Below, in pieces: positions 1 to 9,453 of a DNA stretch of 64,000 nt. The notes under the pieces were generated by a model, which had not been told where the DNA came from, searched no databases, and worked only from the letters and a program-made list of their open reading frames with translations. A program made the position numbers and the translations under genes. Origin of the DNA: Bowmanella denitrificans (GTDB lineage: Bacteria > Pseudomonadota > Gammaproteobacteria > Enterobacterales > Alteromonadaceae). Position 1 is the first letter of the stretch; the number at the start of each line of letters is the position of its first letter. Where the stretch lies: positions 126,589-190,588 of the forward strand of contig NZ_PEBU01000009.1 in the NCBI RefSeq assembly GCF_002887595.1, given 5' to 3'.

Positions 1-1341
1 GGAAACATTAGGAAAATAGGCATCCAGCTTCTGTTTTTCCAGCTCATCGGTAATGTTATTGCCCGCCATCCAGGACATCAGAATGGAACGCAGTGACATG
101 GAGATCTTCTCGTTGCTGCCACAGGCACGCCAGTATTCGCTATCAGTGCGGGAGCTGATGCGATAGTGGCAAACAATATAGTCGCGTACCGCGTCAAATC
201 GATTACTGATGCGCTGATTAAAGGCCTCGCGATGCTGGTCGCTGCCATTCCCCTGGTTATAGGCCTCGATAAAACGCACCACAGTTTCCTGCACCATATC
301 CAGAGCAGTGGCCTCCAGTGGTTCAATAAAGCCTTGCGATAAGCCTACTGCCAGGCAGTTCTTGACCCAGTGGCGCGCCACCCGGCCGACTTTAAATTGC
401 AGACGGCGTGCTTCCGTGTCTTTATCCAGCAAGCCTAAGTGCGAGCGAAACTCGGTCTCGGCCTGATCATGATCCACAAAAGCCGAACTATACACGTAAC
501 CATTGCCTACTCGATTGGTCAGCGGTATACGCCAGGCCCAGCCATATTTAAGGGCGGTTGAGACGGTATGCGGGGCAATATCCTGATCCGCTTCGGTAGC
601 AAACACCACGGCCGAGTCATTAAACAGGCTGTCGGCACAGCTTAAAAATGGCTCTTTTAAGGCCTGCTGGATCAACTGGCCCTTAAAGCCGGTTGAATCA
701 ACATAGAAGTCGCCTTTGATCTTGTCGCCACTGTCAGTGACCAGACAATCGATATTACCGGCACTGTCCAGCAACACCTCGGTCACTGTCGCATATTGGT
801 GTTTCACTCCCTTGCCAGCCGCAAAACGTGCCAGGTACTGGCCCAGCAAGCCGGAATCGAAGTGGTAGCCATAGTTAATTTCAAAGGGAAAATTCGGCGG
901 TGCCAGAGGCGCCAGCTTTTGCCGGATCAGTTCAGTAGTCAGAAAGAAATGATCCGGATGGCCTTCCAGATCAACGCCTTTACGACGCAGAAAACTATTA
1001 TGAAAAAACGCCGGCGCGGTAAACTGGTCAGGCTGACACAAAAACGGGTGCACATACTGACTAAAGCCGGGTTTTACCGACCAGTCCTTAAAGGTTATAC
1101 CCACTTTGTAGGTGGCATTACAGGCTGGCATCCACTCGCTTTCCTTGGCACCAATCGTCTGCATAAAGCCTTTAAGTGGTGGAGTGGAACCTTCGCCCAC
1201 ACCGATAATGCCAATATCCGGTGACTCCACCAGGGTGATCTCCACTCCTTTGTCTGCCCAATGGGTCGCCATCAGGTTAGCGGCAATCCAGCCTGCGGTA
1301 CCACCGCCAAGGATAACGATTCTGTTAATGCTTTGCGTCAT
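1..1341 (-). CDS. Flavin-dependent tryptophan halogenase-like protein (3' end outside window)
   Basis: The reverse-strand frame is open from an ATG at 1341 to the window edge, 447 codons, so the C-terminus (probably 50-70 residues) is missing. An FAD-binding GGGTAGW motif lies near residue 12, GVGEGSTPP near 47 and the family signature W268-A-W-R-I-P273. The lysine of NATYKVGITF falls at residue 79, the position of the catalytic lysine of PrnA, and a GFIEPLEAT segment carries Glu340 near the known catalytic Glu. The fold and cofactor are therefore well supported; halogenation of tryptophan is not. Homologues next to TonB receptors and alpha-glucosidases are common in marine proteobacteria and have no proven substrate. 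The gene lies 113 bp downstream of the receptor gene on the same strand, behind a strong terminator, so it needs readthrough or its own promoter. AAGG upstream may be its ribosome site. Confidence 0.85.
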   Translation of the reverse strand, partial: MTQSINRIVILGGGTAGWIAANLMATHWADKGVEITLVESPDIGIIGVGEGSTPPLKGFMQTIGAKESEWMPACNATYKVGITFKDWSVKPGFSQYVHPFLCQPDQFTAPAFFHNSFLRRKGVDLEGHPDHFFLTTELIRQKLAPLAPPNFPFEINYGYHFDSGLLGQYLARFAAGKGVKHQYATVTEVLLDSAGNIDCLVTDSGDKIKGDFYVDSTGFKGQLIQQALKEPFLSCADSLFNDSAVVFATEADQDIAPHTVSTALKYGWAWRIPLTNRVGNGYVYSSAFVDHDQAETEFRSHLGLLDKDTEARRLQFKVGRVARHWVKNCLAVGLSQGFIEPLEATALDMVQETVVRFIEAYNQGNGSDQHREAFNQRISNRFDAVRDYIVCHYRISSRTDSEYWRACGSNEKISMSLRSILMSWMAGNNITDELEKQKLDAYFPNVS

Positions 1342-1390
1342 GGGGTTTACCTTCTACTTCTGTACCTGCTCAGCATAGCGGCTATCAGAT

Positions 1391-1417
1391 AAAAAATCGC
1401 CCGCCAGAGGCGGGCGA
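1391..1417 (-). terminator. Rho-independent terminator of the TonB receptor gene
   Basis: On the minus strand a perfect 9-bp stem (TCGCCCGCC / GGCGGGCGA, three-base loop) is followed directly by six T residues. It sits 37 bp beyond the receptor stop codon and only about 50 bp before the halogenase start. Confidence 0.85.
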
Positions 1418-1453
1418 CGGGGCATCTGCCCGGTTACCCGGGCAACATTCAAC

Positions 1454-4315
1454 TTAGTACTTGTAATTGAAACCTAAGTAATACTGGCGACCAAACTCTG
1501 TGTACTCTCCCAAGACACTGTCATTGCCATAAGCAATTAGATTTGGTTCATCTGTTAGATTACTCACGGAGAATACAACATCTAAACCATTTTCAAACGC
1601 ATACGAGGCTTGCAAATCAACTGTGGTATAAGCTTTCGCTCGAACTGGAGTAAAACTACCCGGAATAGGCATATTCAACACGAATTCGTCCCTGTAGCGA
1701 ATGTTCATGTGGGTGCTGAAGTTGCCGATATCCCAAAACGCTGTGGTACTCCAAACGTTTTTGGAAAGTCCCGGCAGCGGTAGATTCTGCCCATACAAGC
1801 TACCACCACTCACTTGTGTCTCACTCTCCGTATAGGAGTAGCTGGCAGTCAAACCCAATCCGGCAAAAACACCAGGTAACTGATCAAATGTCTTAGTGCC
1901 AGCAAGTTCGACACCGCGGATGTAGCCGCCTTTGTCATTATTTACGAATGTTTGGAAAGTTCCGCCAGCCAGTCCATTTGGTACCTCTATACCCAAATCA
2001 TTAAATTGCTGAACAGTTAAGGTTTCAGAGACCTGTTCAACCAGACTATCAATGTCCTTCCAGAAGATAGCCGCCGTGAAAGCGCCCCCCTCTTCAAAAT
2101 AATGTTCATAAGACAGATCCATTTGTGTCGCACGGAAAGGATCCAAATAAGGAGAGCCTTTGGTCCATACGTTATAGGTTGTCTCTCCCTGCTCATTGGT
2201 GCCATTCCATGATCCAGCACCTCCTTTCAATTGGCCTACAGGAGGACGTCCCATCACTTTAGCGGCAGCAAAGCGCACGACATCATTATCTGTCAACTGG
2301 AAGTTCAAGTTCAGTGAAGGCAAGGTGTCATTGTATTCAGGACCATAGGTTATGTAGTCGTAATTATCCTGGGTTACACCAACATCATCGGTAATAGGTT
2401 TGCCAAGCCCTGCACCGACATTCTGCACGCCACTTGATTTCACGTCAGTTTTTATATAACGCACACCAACATTACCTGTGACTGCTATGTCGCCCCATTG
2501 AGTATCCAGGTTGGCCATTAAGTAATACGCGTCTACTTTCTCGGTCAGCAGCCCTGATTCAACAAAAGTCCAGTCTTGGCTAAATACCTTTTTCCCGCGG
2601 TAGTTACCTGCCCCGAAAATACTTGTAGCCAAGCCGTCAAAGTCACTGATAACCAAGTGATTAGGCGCGCCTGCCACAGAATCTACCCCCACAAACCCAT
2701 CCAAACTTTGTGGCATACAGGCAATATTTGACAGGTTGTCAGCGCAGCTTGTGCCATCAAATTGGCCATCACGAGACCCATATAGGAAAGCGCCACGATC
2801 CGAATCAAACTTACGCTCAGAAATACGAGCACCGACCTCAATAGAATTAATCGGACCTAATTCAACATACTTTTTGTAATCAACCTTGTAGCTGTTTACT
2901 TCATCTTTATACAGGTGCGGATATTCCTCATATCGAGACAGACGCATGTTATCCAGATCAGTGAAATCGACCCCTGAGAAACTGGCGGTTGGGATCTCGT
3001 CACCATTACTGGTATAGGTGAACGTCTGGCCAGCGGCTTCTTGCCATGCAACTAGCGTATCACCTTGATAGGTCAGATCATAAGCATGCATTGAAACAAT
3101 GCGGTCTTTACGGGTTTTGGTGCCTTCGCTGCGCGCAATATCAACAGTAAGCTGTTGGGTATCGTCTATTTTCCACTCCAGATTAAGGCCATAACTATCG
3201 GTATCAGCGACCGTAGACTGATCTTCGCTTCTAGCCTCAAACCAAGGCACGGCCTTTCCACTTACTGTTGGGTCGGGAATTGAAACAGTCGCGCCGGTTA
3301 CGACACCATTGCTGACGGATACATTCGACAAATCAAATCTCGATTCATTATCGTTTTTCAGGCCACTTACCGTAATACCATGTCTGAAATCGTCGCGCTC
3401 AAATTTGGACTTAAAGTAATCTAGCGTCAGCGTCAGATTATCACTCGGCTCATACACTAAACTCGCCAGATAGCCATTACGCTTGTCAGTGCCGTTGCCG
3501 GCCTGCCATTGGAAAGCACGTGCACGTGTGTCGGCTTTACCGTCGCCATCATAATCAACGTTGGTGTCATAGCCGACATGGTCAGCATCATCAGCACCTG
3601 CTCTGGCTTTAGTGAAGCTATTTGGCTGACTTAAATGCGAAAAGCCCAGAGCTAAGCCCAATTTGTCGTCCATAAACTTGCCGGTATATGACAAGGTCAA
3701 ACGCTCACCAAATTCATCGGCTCCTACATCACTGGCCGCATCATTGTATGAGGCTCGGAAGCTGGCGTTGAAATTATGTTCTTTTTCTCCACGCAACGGA
3801 TTGACCGTCTTTAACTCAACGGCTCCGGCCACACCACCTTCAATATGCGAGGCTTTAGGCGATTTATACACGGCCGCTTCGGTAATTAACTCGGCTGGAT
3901 ATTGATCAAAGGCCATCCAGCGCGTGCTTTCGGTATAACCAGAGGTAGACGCCTGCTCACGGCCATTTAAGGTAGTCTGAATAAAGTCGCCGTTCATACC
4001 GCGAATATTCAACTGTGAAGACTGACCGTTGTCCCGCACTGTGGTCACACCAGGAATACGACCAAGGGCATCTGCAATGGAAGGATCCGGCAGCACGCCG
4101 AGATCACCACCACCGACGAAATCGCCGACCACGTCAGAATTACGCTTGGCATCCAGAGCACTTAGGATACTGACGCGTACGCCGGATACTGCAATGACTT
4201 CAACGTCTTCACTGCTTGGTTGCTGTTGTTGAGCTTCCTGCGCATAGGAGGCTGCACTCATAGTGAATGCAGTGGCCACCGCCGCGGAAAGTAAACTGGG
4301 TTTAAATGTTTTCAT
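1454..4315 (-). CDS. TonB-dependent outer-membrane receptor (Xanthomonas/Caulobacter-type), probable maltodextrin uptake
   Basis: A 953-residue protein. The start was set at the ATG at 4315, giving a signal peptide (MKTFKPSLLSAAVATAF... ending ASYA-QE) behind an AGGA ribosome site; an in-frame ATG 50 codons upstream gives no sensible leader. After a glutamine-rich linker come the TonB-box-like VEVIAVSG and a plug domain (about residues 45-190) with DALGRIPGVTT and LNIRGMNGDF. The rest is a 22-strand-type barrel ending in the aromatic YYLGFNYKY. Such receptors bind substrates on the cell surface and import them with TonB-ExbBD energy. The substrate is inferred: a halogenase-like gene follows, an alpha-glucosidase is nearby, and both upstream regions hold the same 16-bp operator. 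Confidence 0.9.
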   Translation of the reverse strand: MKTFKPSLLSAAVATAFTMSAASYAQEAQQQQPSSEDVEVIAVSGVRVSILSALDAKRNSDVVGDFVGGGDLGVLPDPSIADALGRIPGVTTVRDNGQSSQLNIRGMNGDFIQTTLNGREQASTSGYTESTRWMAFDQYPAELITEAAVYKSPKASHIEGGVAGAVELKTVNPLRGEKEHNFNASFRASYNDAASDVGADEFGERLTLSYTGKFMDDKLGLALGFSHLSQPNSFTKARAGADDADHVGYDTNVDYDGDGKADTRARAFQWQAGNGTDKRNGYLASLVYEPSDNLTLTLDYFKSKFERDDFRHGITVSGLKNDNESRFDLSNVSVSNGVVTGATVSIPDPTVSGKAVPWFEARSEDQSTVADTDSYGLNLEWKIDDTQQLTVDIARSEGTKTRKDRIVSMHAYDLTYQGDTLVAWQEAAGQTFTYTSNGDEIPTASFSGVDFTDLDNMRLSRYEEYPHLYKDEVNSYKVDYKKYVELGPINSIEVGARISERKFDSDRGAFLYGSRDGQFDGTSCADNLSNIACMPQSLDGFVGVDSVAGAPNHLVISDFDGLATSIFGAGNYRGKKVFSQDWTFVESGLLTEKVDAYYLMANLDTQWGDIAVTGNVGVRYIKTDVKSSGVQNVGAGLGKPITDDVGVTQDNYDYITYGPEYNDTLPSLNLNFQLTDNDVVRFAAAKVMGRPPVGQLKGGAGSWNGTNEQGETTYNVWTKGSPYLDPFRATQMDLSYEHYFEEGGAFTAAIFWKDIDSLVEQVSETLTVQQFNDLGIEVPNGLAGGTFQTFVNNDKGGYIRGVELAGTKTFDQLPGVFAGLGLTASYSYTESETQVSGGSLYGQNLPLPGLSKNVWSTTAFWDIGNFSTHMNIRYRDEFVLNMPIPGSFTPVRAKAYTTVDLQASYAFENGLDVVFSVSNLTDEPNLIAYGNDSVLGEYTEFGRQYYLGFNYKY

Positions 4316-4688
4316 GCCTGGTGTCCTGAGTTGCTTGAGTGTGTTTTCAACTTGCCCAATCGAAGGGCGTACTTTTACAAACCACTGCAAAAGTGTGTCA
4401 AAAATGTTGCAAAGGATAGTATCGCTGGCCATCAAACAGGCACAACTGCCTGCATACGTATTCATAAGTCACAAAAAAACATTTCATTAACAACAAACTC
4501 TGAAGACCAGCAAAAATGCGGCCTAAGAACTTATTGACGGCATTATTAAACATAGAGCAGCAAACAGAATGTTCACAATTAACAGAATGTAAAAATCCTG
4601 AAACAAGAGGTGAAAACTTTCATCTTTAATGGCTTGTTAATTAATGTGTCCCAGCGTATCGCGCCATCCAGCGACCAAAAATTCATCA
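4316..4688. other. Upstream region of the TonB receptor gene
   Basis: 373 bp without a supported gene. It carries the palindromic operator at 4449-4464. A TTGACA-like hexamer on the minus strand (4396-4401) is followed after about 18 bp by a poor -10 match, a possible receptor promoter downstream of the operator. The AT-rich part at 4480-4640 has no recognised feature. No terminator was identified for the TetR gene that ends at 4689. Confidence 0.5.
4449..4464 (-). promoter_or_regulatory. Putative LacI/MalR-type operator, receptor side
   Basis: The minus strand reads TGAATACGTATGCAGG. The core is a near-perfect palindrome centred on CG, as expected for a LacI-family dimer. The identical 16 bp occur upstream of the alpha-glucosidase gene at 7745-7760. 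The identity of the regulator is inferred; its gene is not in the window. Confidence 0.65.
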
Positions 4689-5252
4689 CTAACGCCAAAG
4701 GCCCAGCTTGTTGCCGAGCTTAAGTTGCCCATGCAGAAAATGGCGGCTGCGCCGCTGCCCGGCGGATTCATCCCACAGCCAGTTAACAAAAGTACTGACA
4801 AAGATCTTGCTGAGAAACAGCTCCTGAGCGGTGCGCCTGAGATCTTTGGCCTGCAGACCTGCCACATCCCGAATCCACTGTACCGTGCGGCTGATCCTGA
4901 GCAACCCGGCAAGTTGCAGATGAAGATGACCAGGCTCAAGTTTGTAGTACAACATTTGCCGGGTAAGGCGGCGATGTCGGGCAAGAGCAGACAACCAGGC
5001 CCAGATTGTTTGCTCCAGCCTGATACTGGCATCAGTATTGGCCCAATCTACTGCCTTACCGCTTTGCAACATGGCCAGGTCGGCACGTTCAAACCAGGCC
5101 TCTGCCAGCGCATCTTTGTCGCGAAAGTAACGATAGACTTCAGCGACCGAATGCGTCATTGCCGCCGCCACCTGAGCCAGATTCAGGCGTGACCACCCCA
5201 GCTGTTCTGCCAGTTGCAGGGCGTTATCTAAAATAGCGTCTCGCTGTGACAT
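4689..5252 (-). CDS. TetR/AcrR-family transcriptional regulator
   Basis: A 187-residue protein with an N-terminal helix-turn-helix (about residues 5-50: AILDNALQLAEQLGW, LAQVAAAM, VAEVYRYFRDKDAL) of TetR type, followed by an all-helical ligand-binding part with no recognisable ligand signature. The ATG at 5252 was chosen because the AGGTGA ribosome site lies 6-7 bases before it and overlaps the alternative GTG at 5261. It is on the same strand as the DUF898/M48 pair upstream (133-bp gap) and the receptor downstream (373-bp gap), so it is probably its own unit. The target genes cannot be told from the sequence. Confidence 0.85.
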   Translation of the reverse strand: MSQRDAILDNALQLAEQLGWSRLNLAQVAAAMTHSVAEVYRYFRDKDALAEAWFERADLAMLQSGKAVDWANTDASIRLEQTIWAWLSALARHRRLTRQMLYYKLEPGHLHLQLAGLLRISRTVQWIRDVAGLQAKDLRRTAQELFLSKIFVSTFVNWLWDESAGQRRSRHFLHGQLKLGNKLGLWR

Positions 5253-5384
5253 AAAGATCACCTATCTCAAGAGCATGTTGTGCTTTTTGAGTATAGAAGT
5301 TATGTCGAACTTACTCAGGGCCGGAAAGCAGCCTGAACAACGGCATGCTCAGACTGCCTCTTATCAGGAAGACTTTTGCACAGT

Positions 5385-6401
5385 TTAGTCTTGTGCGTCT
5401 TGACGGGCGTTTTGAATGCGGTCTTTAAGCATGGGGTGACTGGACAACCAACGCTCCATACTGGATGAAGGTGCCAGACTGGCCAGCTTCTCCATTGCCT
5501 GGGCAAAACTGTCACGTCCTTTGCCCAGTTTATCCAATTGCGTCAGGGCATAGTCATCGGCCTGCCATTCCAATTCCTGGGAAAACTGGTTTTGCACCAA
5601 AGTGGTAGATGCACCGGCAAACAGGTCAGCCATGCCGGATAGATCACCGAACATATAGCTGATCACCACAGAAGAGACCAGGGTCTGCGCGATCAGACGC
5701 ATGGAATGACGATGCTCCACATGACCTATTTCATGTAGCAGTACCGCCTGTAATACCTCTTTATCATTATCCAGCAAGGTTACCAGTTGGTCAGTTATGA
5801 CGATGGTGCCATCAGGCAAGGCAAAGGCATTGGGACCAAGGGTTTCGGTGTGACGAAACTGAATATGATAGCTGGCGGGTGAAAGCCCCAGCTGGGTCAC
5901 GGTATTTTGCCAGTAATCCAGGTAGTCCTTTTGCGTGGCAGCATCCAGCTCACTGGGGTCCAGCAGCGATTGGTCCAGCGCCAGCAAGGTATGTTCTGAG
6001 GCAATCTGTACATAACTTTGCGGCACATACTGGGCAAAGCCAATCGCCAGCGCCGGAATGGCATATTTAAATAACGCAAACAAACACAGTGGCGCCAGGA
6101 TCAGGCTGGCCAGTATTCCCCAGCGATTCGTCTCCATGGCCGCAAGACGGGCCGACAGGCCATCACCGTCGAGCCATTGATTCAGCGCTTTATCAGCCGC
6201 TACCTGCAGCAGCCCGCCATCCGGTAGCCGGATTTCCCTGGGCATACGGCCAAGGGCCGCAGGGCTGGATAAACCAGATTTTTCATAACTGTGCCAAACC
6301 CCATCCGCCTGCAGACACAGCTCCCCGGTTTCGAACCGAACCTGCACCTCGCAGCTTTGGCTGCTGCCAGGTGCATATAGCTTGCCTTGATACAACTGCA
6401 T
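5385..6401 (-). CDS. M48-family zinc metallopeptidase, membrane-anchored
   Basis: 338 residues. The zinc motif HEIGH is in LLHEIGHVEHRHSM (about residue 225), and the third ligand is probably the Glu of SQELEWQADDYAL (about 278). One or two hydrophobic segments at about 95-120 (ILASLILAPLCLFALF) anchor it; the N-terminal 90 residues are a small beta-rich domain. The family includes HtpX/BepA/LoiP-type proteases of envelope quality control. The start codon overlaps the stop of the DUF898 gene by one base (TGATG), so the two are translationally coupled and probably act together in the membrane. The natural substrate is unknown. Confidence 0.9.
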   Translation of the reverse strand: MQLYQGKLYAPGSSQSCEVQVRFETGELCLQADGVWHSYEKSGLSSPAALGRMPREIRLPDGGLLQVAADKALNQWLDGDGLSARLAAMETNRWGILASLILAPLCLFALFKYAIPALAIGFAQYVPQSYVQIASEHTLLALDQSLLDPSELDAATQKDYLDYWQNTVTQLGLSPASYHIQFRHTETLGPNAFALPDGTIVITDQLVTLLDNDKEVLQAVLLHEIGHVEHRHSMRLIAQTLVSSVVISYMFGDLSGMADLFAGASTTLVQNQFSQELEWQADDYALTQLDKLGKGRDSFAQAMEKLASLAPSSSMERWLSSHPMLKDRIQNARQDAQD

Positions 6402-7612
6402 CAGGTCAGGCCTATATCCATATCAAAAATATCCGATACTTCCTCAGCAATCGCGTTGGGGTCGGCACTGTGTACGGCCACAACCTGATCCGCTTCGGCC
6501 AGTACCTGCAGTTCGGTGGCAGTCGCAAACAGGTTAGCCACTCTGACCTTCACCCAGGGGTAAGCTAATCCCAGACTGAAAACCAGCATAAATAAGTTGG
6601 CCAGCCTTAGCTTGGCGAGTGCCCAGAAGCCGAGGTCGGAATGAAAGGCGGCCACTTTGTCGATGCGACTGTTATTAAACAGATGATTGCGGATCTGCGC
6701 CTGGTAGTAACTGCTCGCCAGGGTAATCATCAGGATATATACCAGCATGGCGGCAATAGTGATGATGGTGGCTGCAGCGCTGCCATCCTGCATATCGCCG
6801 CCGCCCGCCGCCAGGCCAACCAACAGGCCGACAGGAAACATAATGACCACGCTCAGTAGTGCCGCGATAATCGCCGCGCCGATGGCCGCCACATAATATT
6901 CCCCGGTACGCAGATTAGTCTGCACCTGGCGGTCACCAAAGCGCATATTACCGTATAGAAACTCATCGATTTTTTTCAACAGAATCGGCATGGTCAGATA
7001 CAAGGTTAACAAACTTAAAATCGGGTACAGCAGAAACAACAAATAGGCGCGGCCAATACTGCCCTTAAAGCCAAACCGCACATTACGATACGCCGTCATA
7101 CGCAAATTAAAGCGCAGACTCAGGCAAATCAGCACCGGCATCAAACCCACCAATACCAGCATAATAATGGCGGCCACAAAGGGGCTGAGATAACTGGCCA
7201 GAAAGTAACCACCGAACAGCAGCACGCCAATAATACGACCTTTCAGAATTTGCAGCGGTTCAGCCAGGTAGCTGAATCTGTGGCCATCCGCTTCCAGATT
7301 GCCATAGAAATATCTGTTGGTACGCACTTTGGCCCAGGCAGAATAAATGCCCAGAGTGACTATGCTCAGCAGCAGATTAACAATCCAGATGCCGAAAAAC
7401 TCCCGTCCTTCGCCGTGAAACACCAGCCGGCCTTTGCGCAGCGGGTCTGTCTCATTGCGTCGGGCCAGTTCGGCGTCATGCTGCTCGGCAATGCGTTTTT
7501 CCAGCCATTGCTCCAGCTCGGCGGCGCGTTCAGGATGCGCCTCGCCGTCCAGCGTTTTACGCGCTTCGTTTAACTCTTTAAGGCTATAGGTAGAATAATC
7601 GATAGGTTGCAT
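6401..7612 (-). CDS. DUF898 (YjgN-like) multi-pass inner-membrane protein
   Basis: 403 residues. A charged N-terminal helical part (1-65) precedes several transmembrane segments, with the DUF898-type repeat seen twice: GIWIVNLLLSIVTLGIYSAWAKVRTNRYFYGN near 75-105, and the related ALAKLRLANLFMLVFSLGLAYPWVKVRVANL near 335-365. The YSAWAKVR / YPWVKVR motif is typical of YjgN proteins, whose function is unknown. It is the first gene of a coupled pair with the M48 peptidase, an arrangement known in other proteobacteria. Confidence 0.88.
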   Translation of the reverse strand: MQPIDYSTYSLKELNEARKTLDGEAHPERAAELEQWLEKRIAEQHDAELARRNETDPLRKGRLVFHGEGREFFGIWIVNLLLSIVTLGIYSAWAKVRTNRYFYGNLEADGHRFSYLAEPLQILKGRIIGVLLFGGYFLASYLSPFVAAIIMLVLVGLMPVLICLSLRFNLRMTAYRNVRFGFKGSIGRAYLLFLLYPILSLLTLYLTMPILLKKIDEFLYGNMRFGDRQVQTNLRTGEYYVAAIGAAIIAALLSVVIMFPVGLLVGLAAGGGDMQDGSAAATIITIAAMLVYILMITLASSYYQAQIRNHLFNNSRIDKVAAFHSDLGFWALAKLRLANLFMLVFSLGLAYPWVKVRVANLFATATELQVLAEADQVVAVHSADPNAIAEEVSDIFDMDIGLT

Positions 7613-7744
7613 TTCACTCCCCTGAAGTACTATGTAATTCCCTGATGAACGCCTTTATGTCAGGCATACCCGACAAGAATATGTCATTGCCAGTCGCGAG
7701 AAAAGTGACGGGGCGCAAAATGTGTCTTAACTGGTTATTAACGC

Positions 7745-7760
7745 TGAATACGTATGCAGG
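7745..7760 (+). promoter_or_regulatory. Putative LacI/MalR-type operator, alpha-glucosidase side
   Basis: TGAATACGTATGCAGG lies 65 bp before the alpha-glucosidase ATG and is identical over 16 bp to the minus-strand site at 4449-4464. It is a CG-centred palindrome typical of LacI-family operators. It may also lie within reach of the divergent DUF898 promoter. Confidence 0.65.
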
Positions 7761-7824
7761 GTTTTTACAGTTAACCGGGGCCTGACGTATCCTTCGCCAA
7801 CATTCGCTTAACACCAGACTCGCT

Positions 7825-9453
7825 ATGACTGAACAGCCATGGTGGCGGGGCGCCGTCATCTATCAGATATATCCTCGCAGTTTTCTTGACACCAACCAGG
7901 ACGGTATAGGCGATTTGCCGGGTATCATCCAAAAACTGGACTATGTGGCCAGCCTGGGGGTAGACGCGATCTGGATTTCACCGTTTTTTAAATCCCCGAT
8001 GAAAGATTTTGGCTACGATATCAGTGATTATCGGGATATCGACCCAATGTTCGGCAACATGGCCGACTTCGATGCCCTGGTAGCCAAAGCCAATCAGTTG
8101 GGTATCAAACTGATGATCGATCAGGTTCTGAGTCATACCTCAGACCAACATGCCTGGTTTGAAGAAAGCCGTCAGAGCCGCGACAACCCCAAGGCCGACT
8201 GGTATGTGTGGGCCGATGCCAAACCCGATGGTTCAGCGCCCAACAACTGGTTGTCGATTTTTGGCGGCAGTGCCTGGCAATGGGAGCCCAGACGCTGTCA
8301 GTACTACCTGCATAACTTTCTGGTCAGCCAGCCGGATTTGAACTTCCACAACCCGCAGGTACGTCAGGCGGTGTTGGACAACGTTGAATTCTGGCTGCAA
8401 AAAGGCGTGCATGGCCTGCGGCTGGATGCCATTAATTTCTGCTATCACGATGCTCAGCTTCGCGACAATCCGGCTAAACCCGTGCATGAGCGCAAAGGCC
8501 GGGGCTTTCGTGAAGACAACCCCTATGCCTTCCAGTACCACTATTTCAACAATACCCAGCCGGAAAATCTGGGCTTTATTGAAGCACTGCGCGCCCTGCT
8601 GGACAGATACCCTGGTACTGTGTCATTAGGTGAGCTGTCGTCGGAAGATTCCCTGGCCAGCATGGCGGAATACACCGAAGGCAATAAACGCCTGCATATG
8701 GGCTACAGCTTTGAATTGCTGTGTGACGAATTCTCTGCTGCCTATATCAGGCACACAGTGGAAACACTTGAACACAAAATGTTGGACGGCTGGCCTTGCT
8801 GGGCTATCAGCAATCATGATGTCGTCAGAGCAGTCAGTCGTTGGGGCAACGGTGAGGCAAACCCAGCACTGGCCAAACTGCTGCTGGCGATGCTTAGTGC
8901 CCTGCGCGGCAGTCTTTGCCTGTATCAGGGTGAAGAATTGGGCTTACCGGAAGCCGAGCTGACCTTTGAGGATCTACAAGACCCCTACGGTATCACCTTC
9001 TGGCCTAACTTTAAGGGGCGCGACGGCTGTCGTACTCCACATCCCTGGCGCAACCAGCCTCAGGGTGGCTTCAGTTCGGCCAAACCTTGGCTACCGGTGC
9101 CAGAAGCACATTTACCTTTGTCGGTTGAGGAACAGGAAAAACAGCCTGACTCGGTACTAAATACTTACCGGCAGATCATGGCCTGGCGTAAGCAACAGCC
9201 CGCACTGCTCTATGGGGATATTCGCTTTATCGACACCGAAGAGCCGGTACTGGCATTTGTTCGCCAGTGGCAGGGCGAAGCCATACTGGCTTGCTTTAAT
9301 CTGTCGGAACAAAGCACCAGTCTGACGGTTCAGTTAGGAACCATGCAACCGCTGCGGGGACAGGCTGTAGCTAGTGGTGAAATTGACGGCAATGTGATTC
9401 AACTGCCGCCCCACGGCTGCTTATTTGCTGCGCTCGACCAGATTAGCGGATGA
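7825..9453 (+). CDS. GH13 alpha-glucosidase (oligo-1,6-glucosidase/maltase type)
   Basis: 542 residues with no signal peptide, so cytoplasmic. The GH13 regions are in order: YQIYPRSF and NQDGIGDL near 15-30; DQVLSHTSDQH (region I); GLRLDAINF with the nucleophile Asp (about 200); GELSSED with the acid/base Glu (about 270); and ISNHDVVR with the stabilising Asp (about 330). Lack of extra domains and the GIGDL motif fit alpha-glucosidases that act on small alpha-linked gluco-oligosaccharides such as maltose. It would release glucose from maltodextrins imported by the nearby TonB receptor. Subfamily GH13_23 is likely but not proven. No good ribosome site precedes the ATG. Its 3' end overlaps a small antisense ORF. 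Confidence 0.92.
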   Translation: MTEQPWWRGAVIYQIYPRSFLDTNQDGIGDLPGIIQKLDYVASLGVDAIWISPFFKSPMKDFGYDISDYRDIDPMFGNMADFDALVAKANQLGIKLMIDQVLSHTSDQHAWFEESRQSRDNPKADWYVWADAKPDGSAPNNWLSIFGGSAWQWEPRRCQYYLHNFLVSQPDLNFHNPQVRQAVLDNVEFWLQKGVHGLRLDAINFCYHDAQLRDNPAKPVHERKGRGFREDNPYAFQYHYFNNTQPENLGFIEALRALLDRYPGTVSLGELSSEDSLASMAEYTEGNKRLHMGYSFELLCDEFSAAYIRHTVETLEHKMLDGWPCWAISNHDVVRAVSRWGNGEANPALAKLLLAMLSALRGSLCLYQGEELGLPEAELTFEDLQDPYGITFWPNFKGRDGCRTPHPWRNQPQGGFSSAKPWLPVPEAHLPLSVEEQEKQPDSVLNTYRQIMAWRKQQPALLYGDIRFIDTEEPVLAFVRQWQGEAILACFNLSEQSTSLTVQLGTMQPLRGQAVASGEIDGNVIQLPPHGCLFAALDQISG

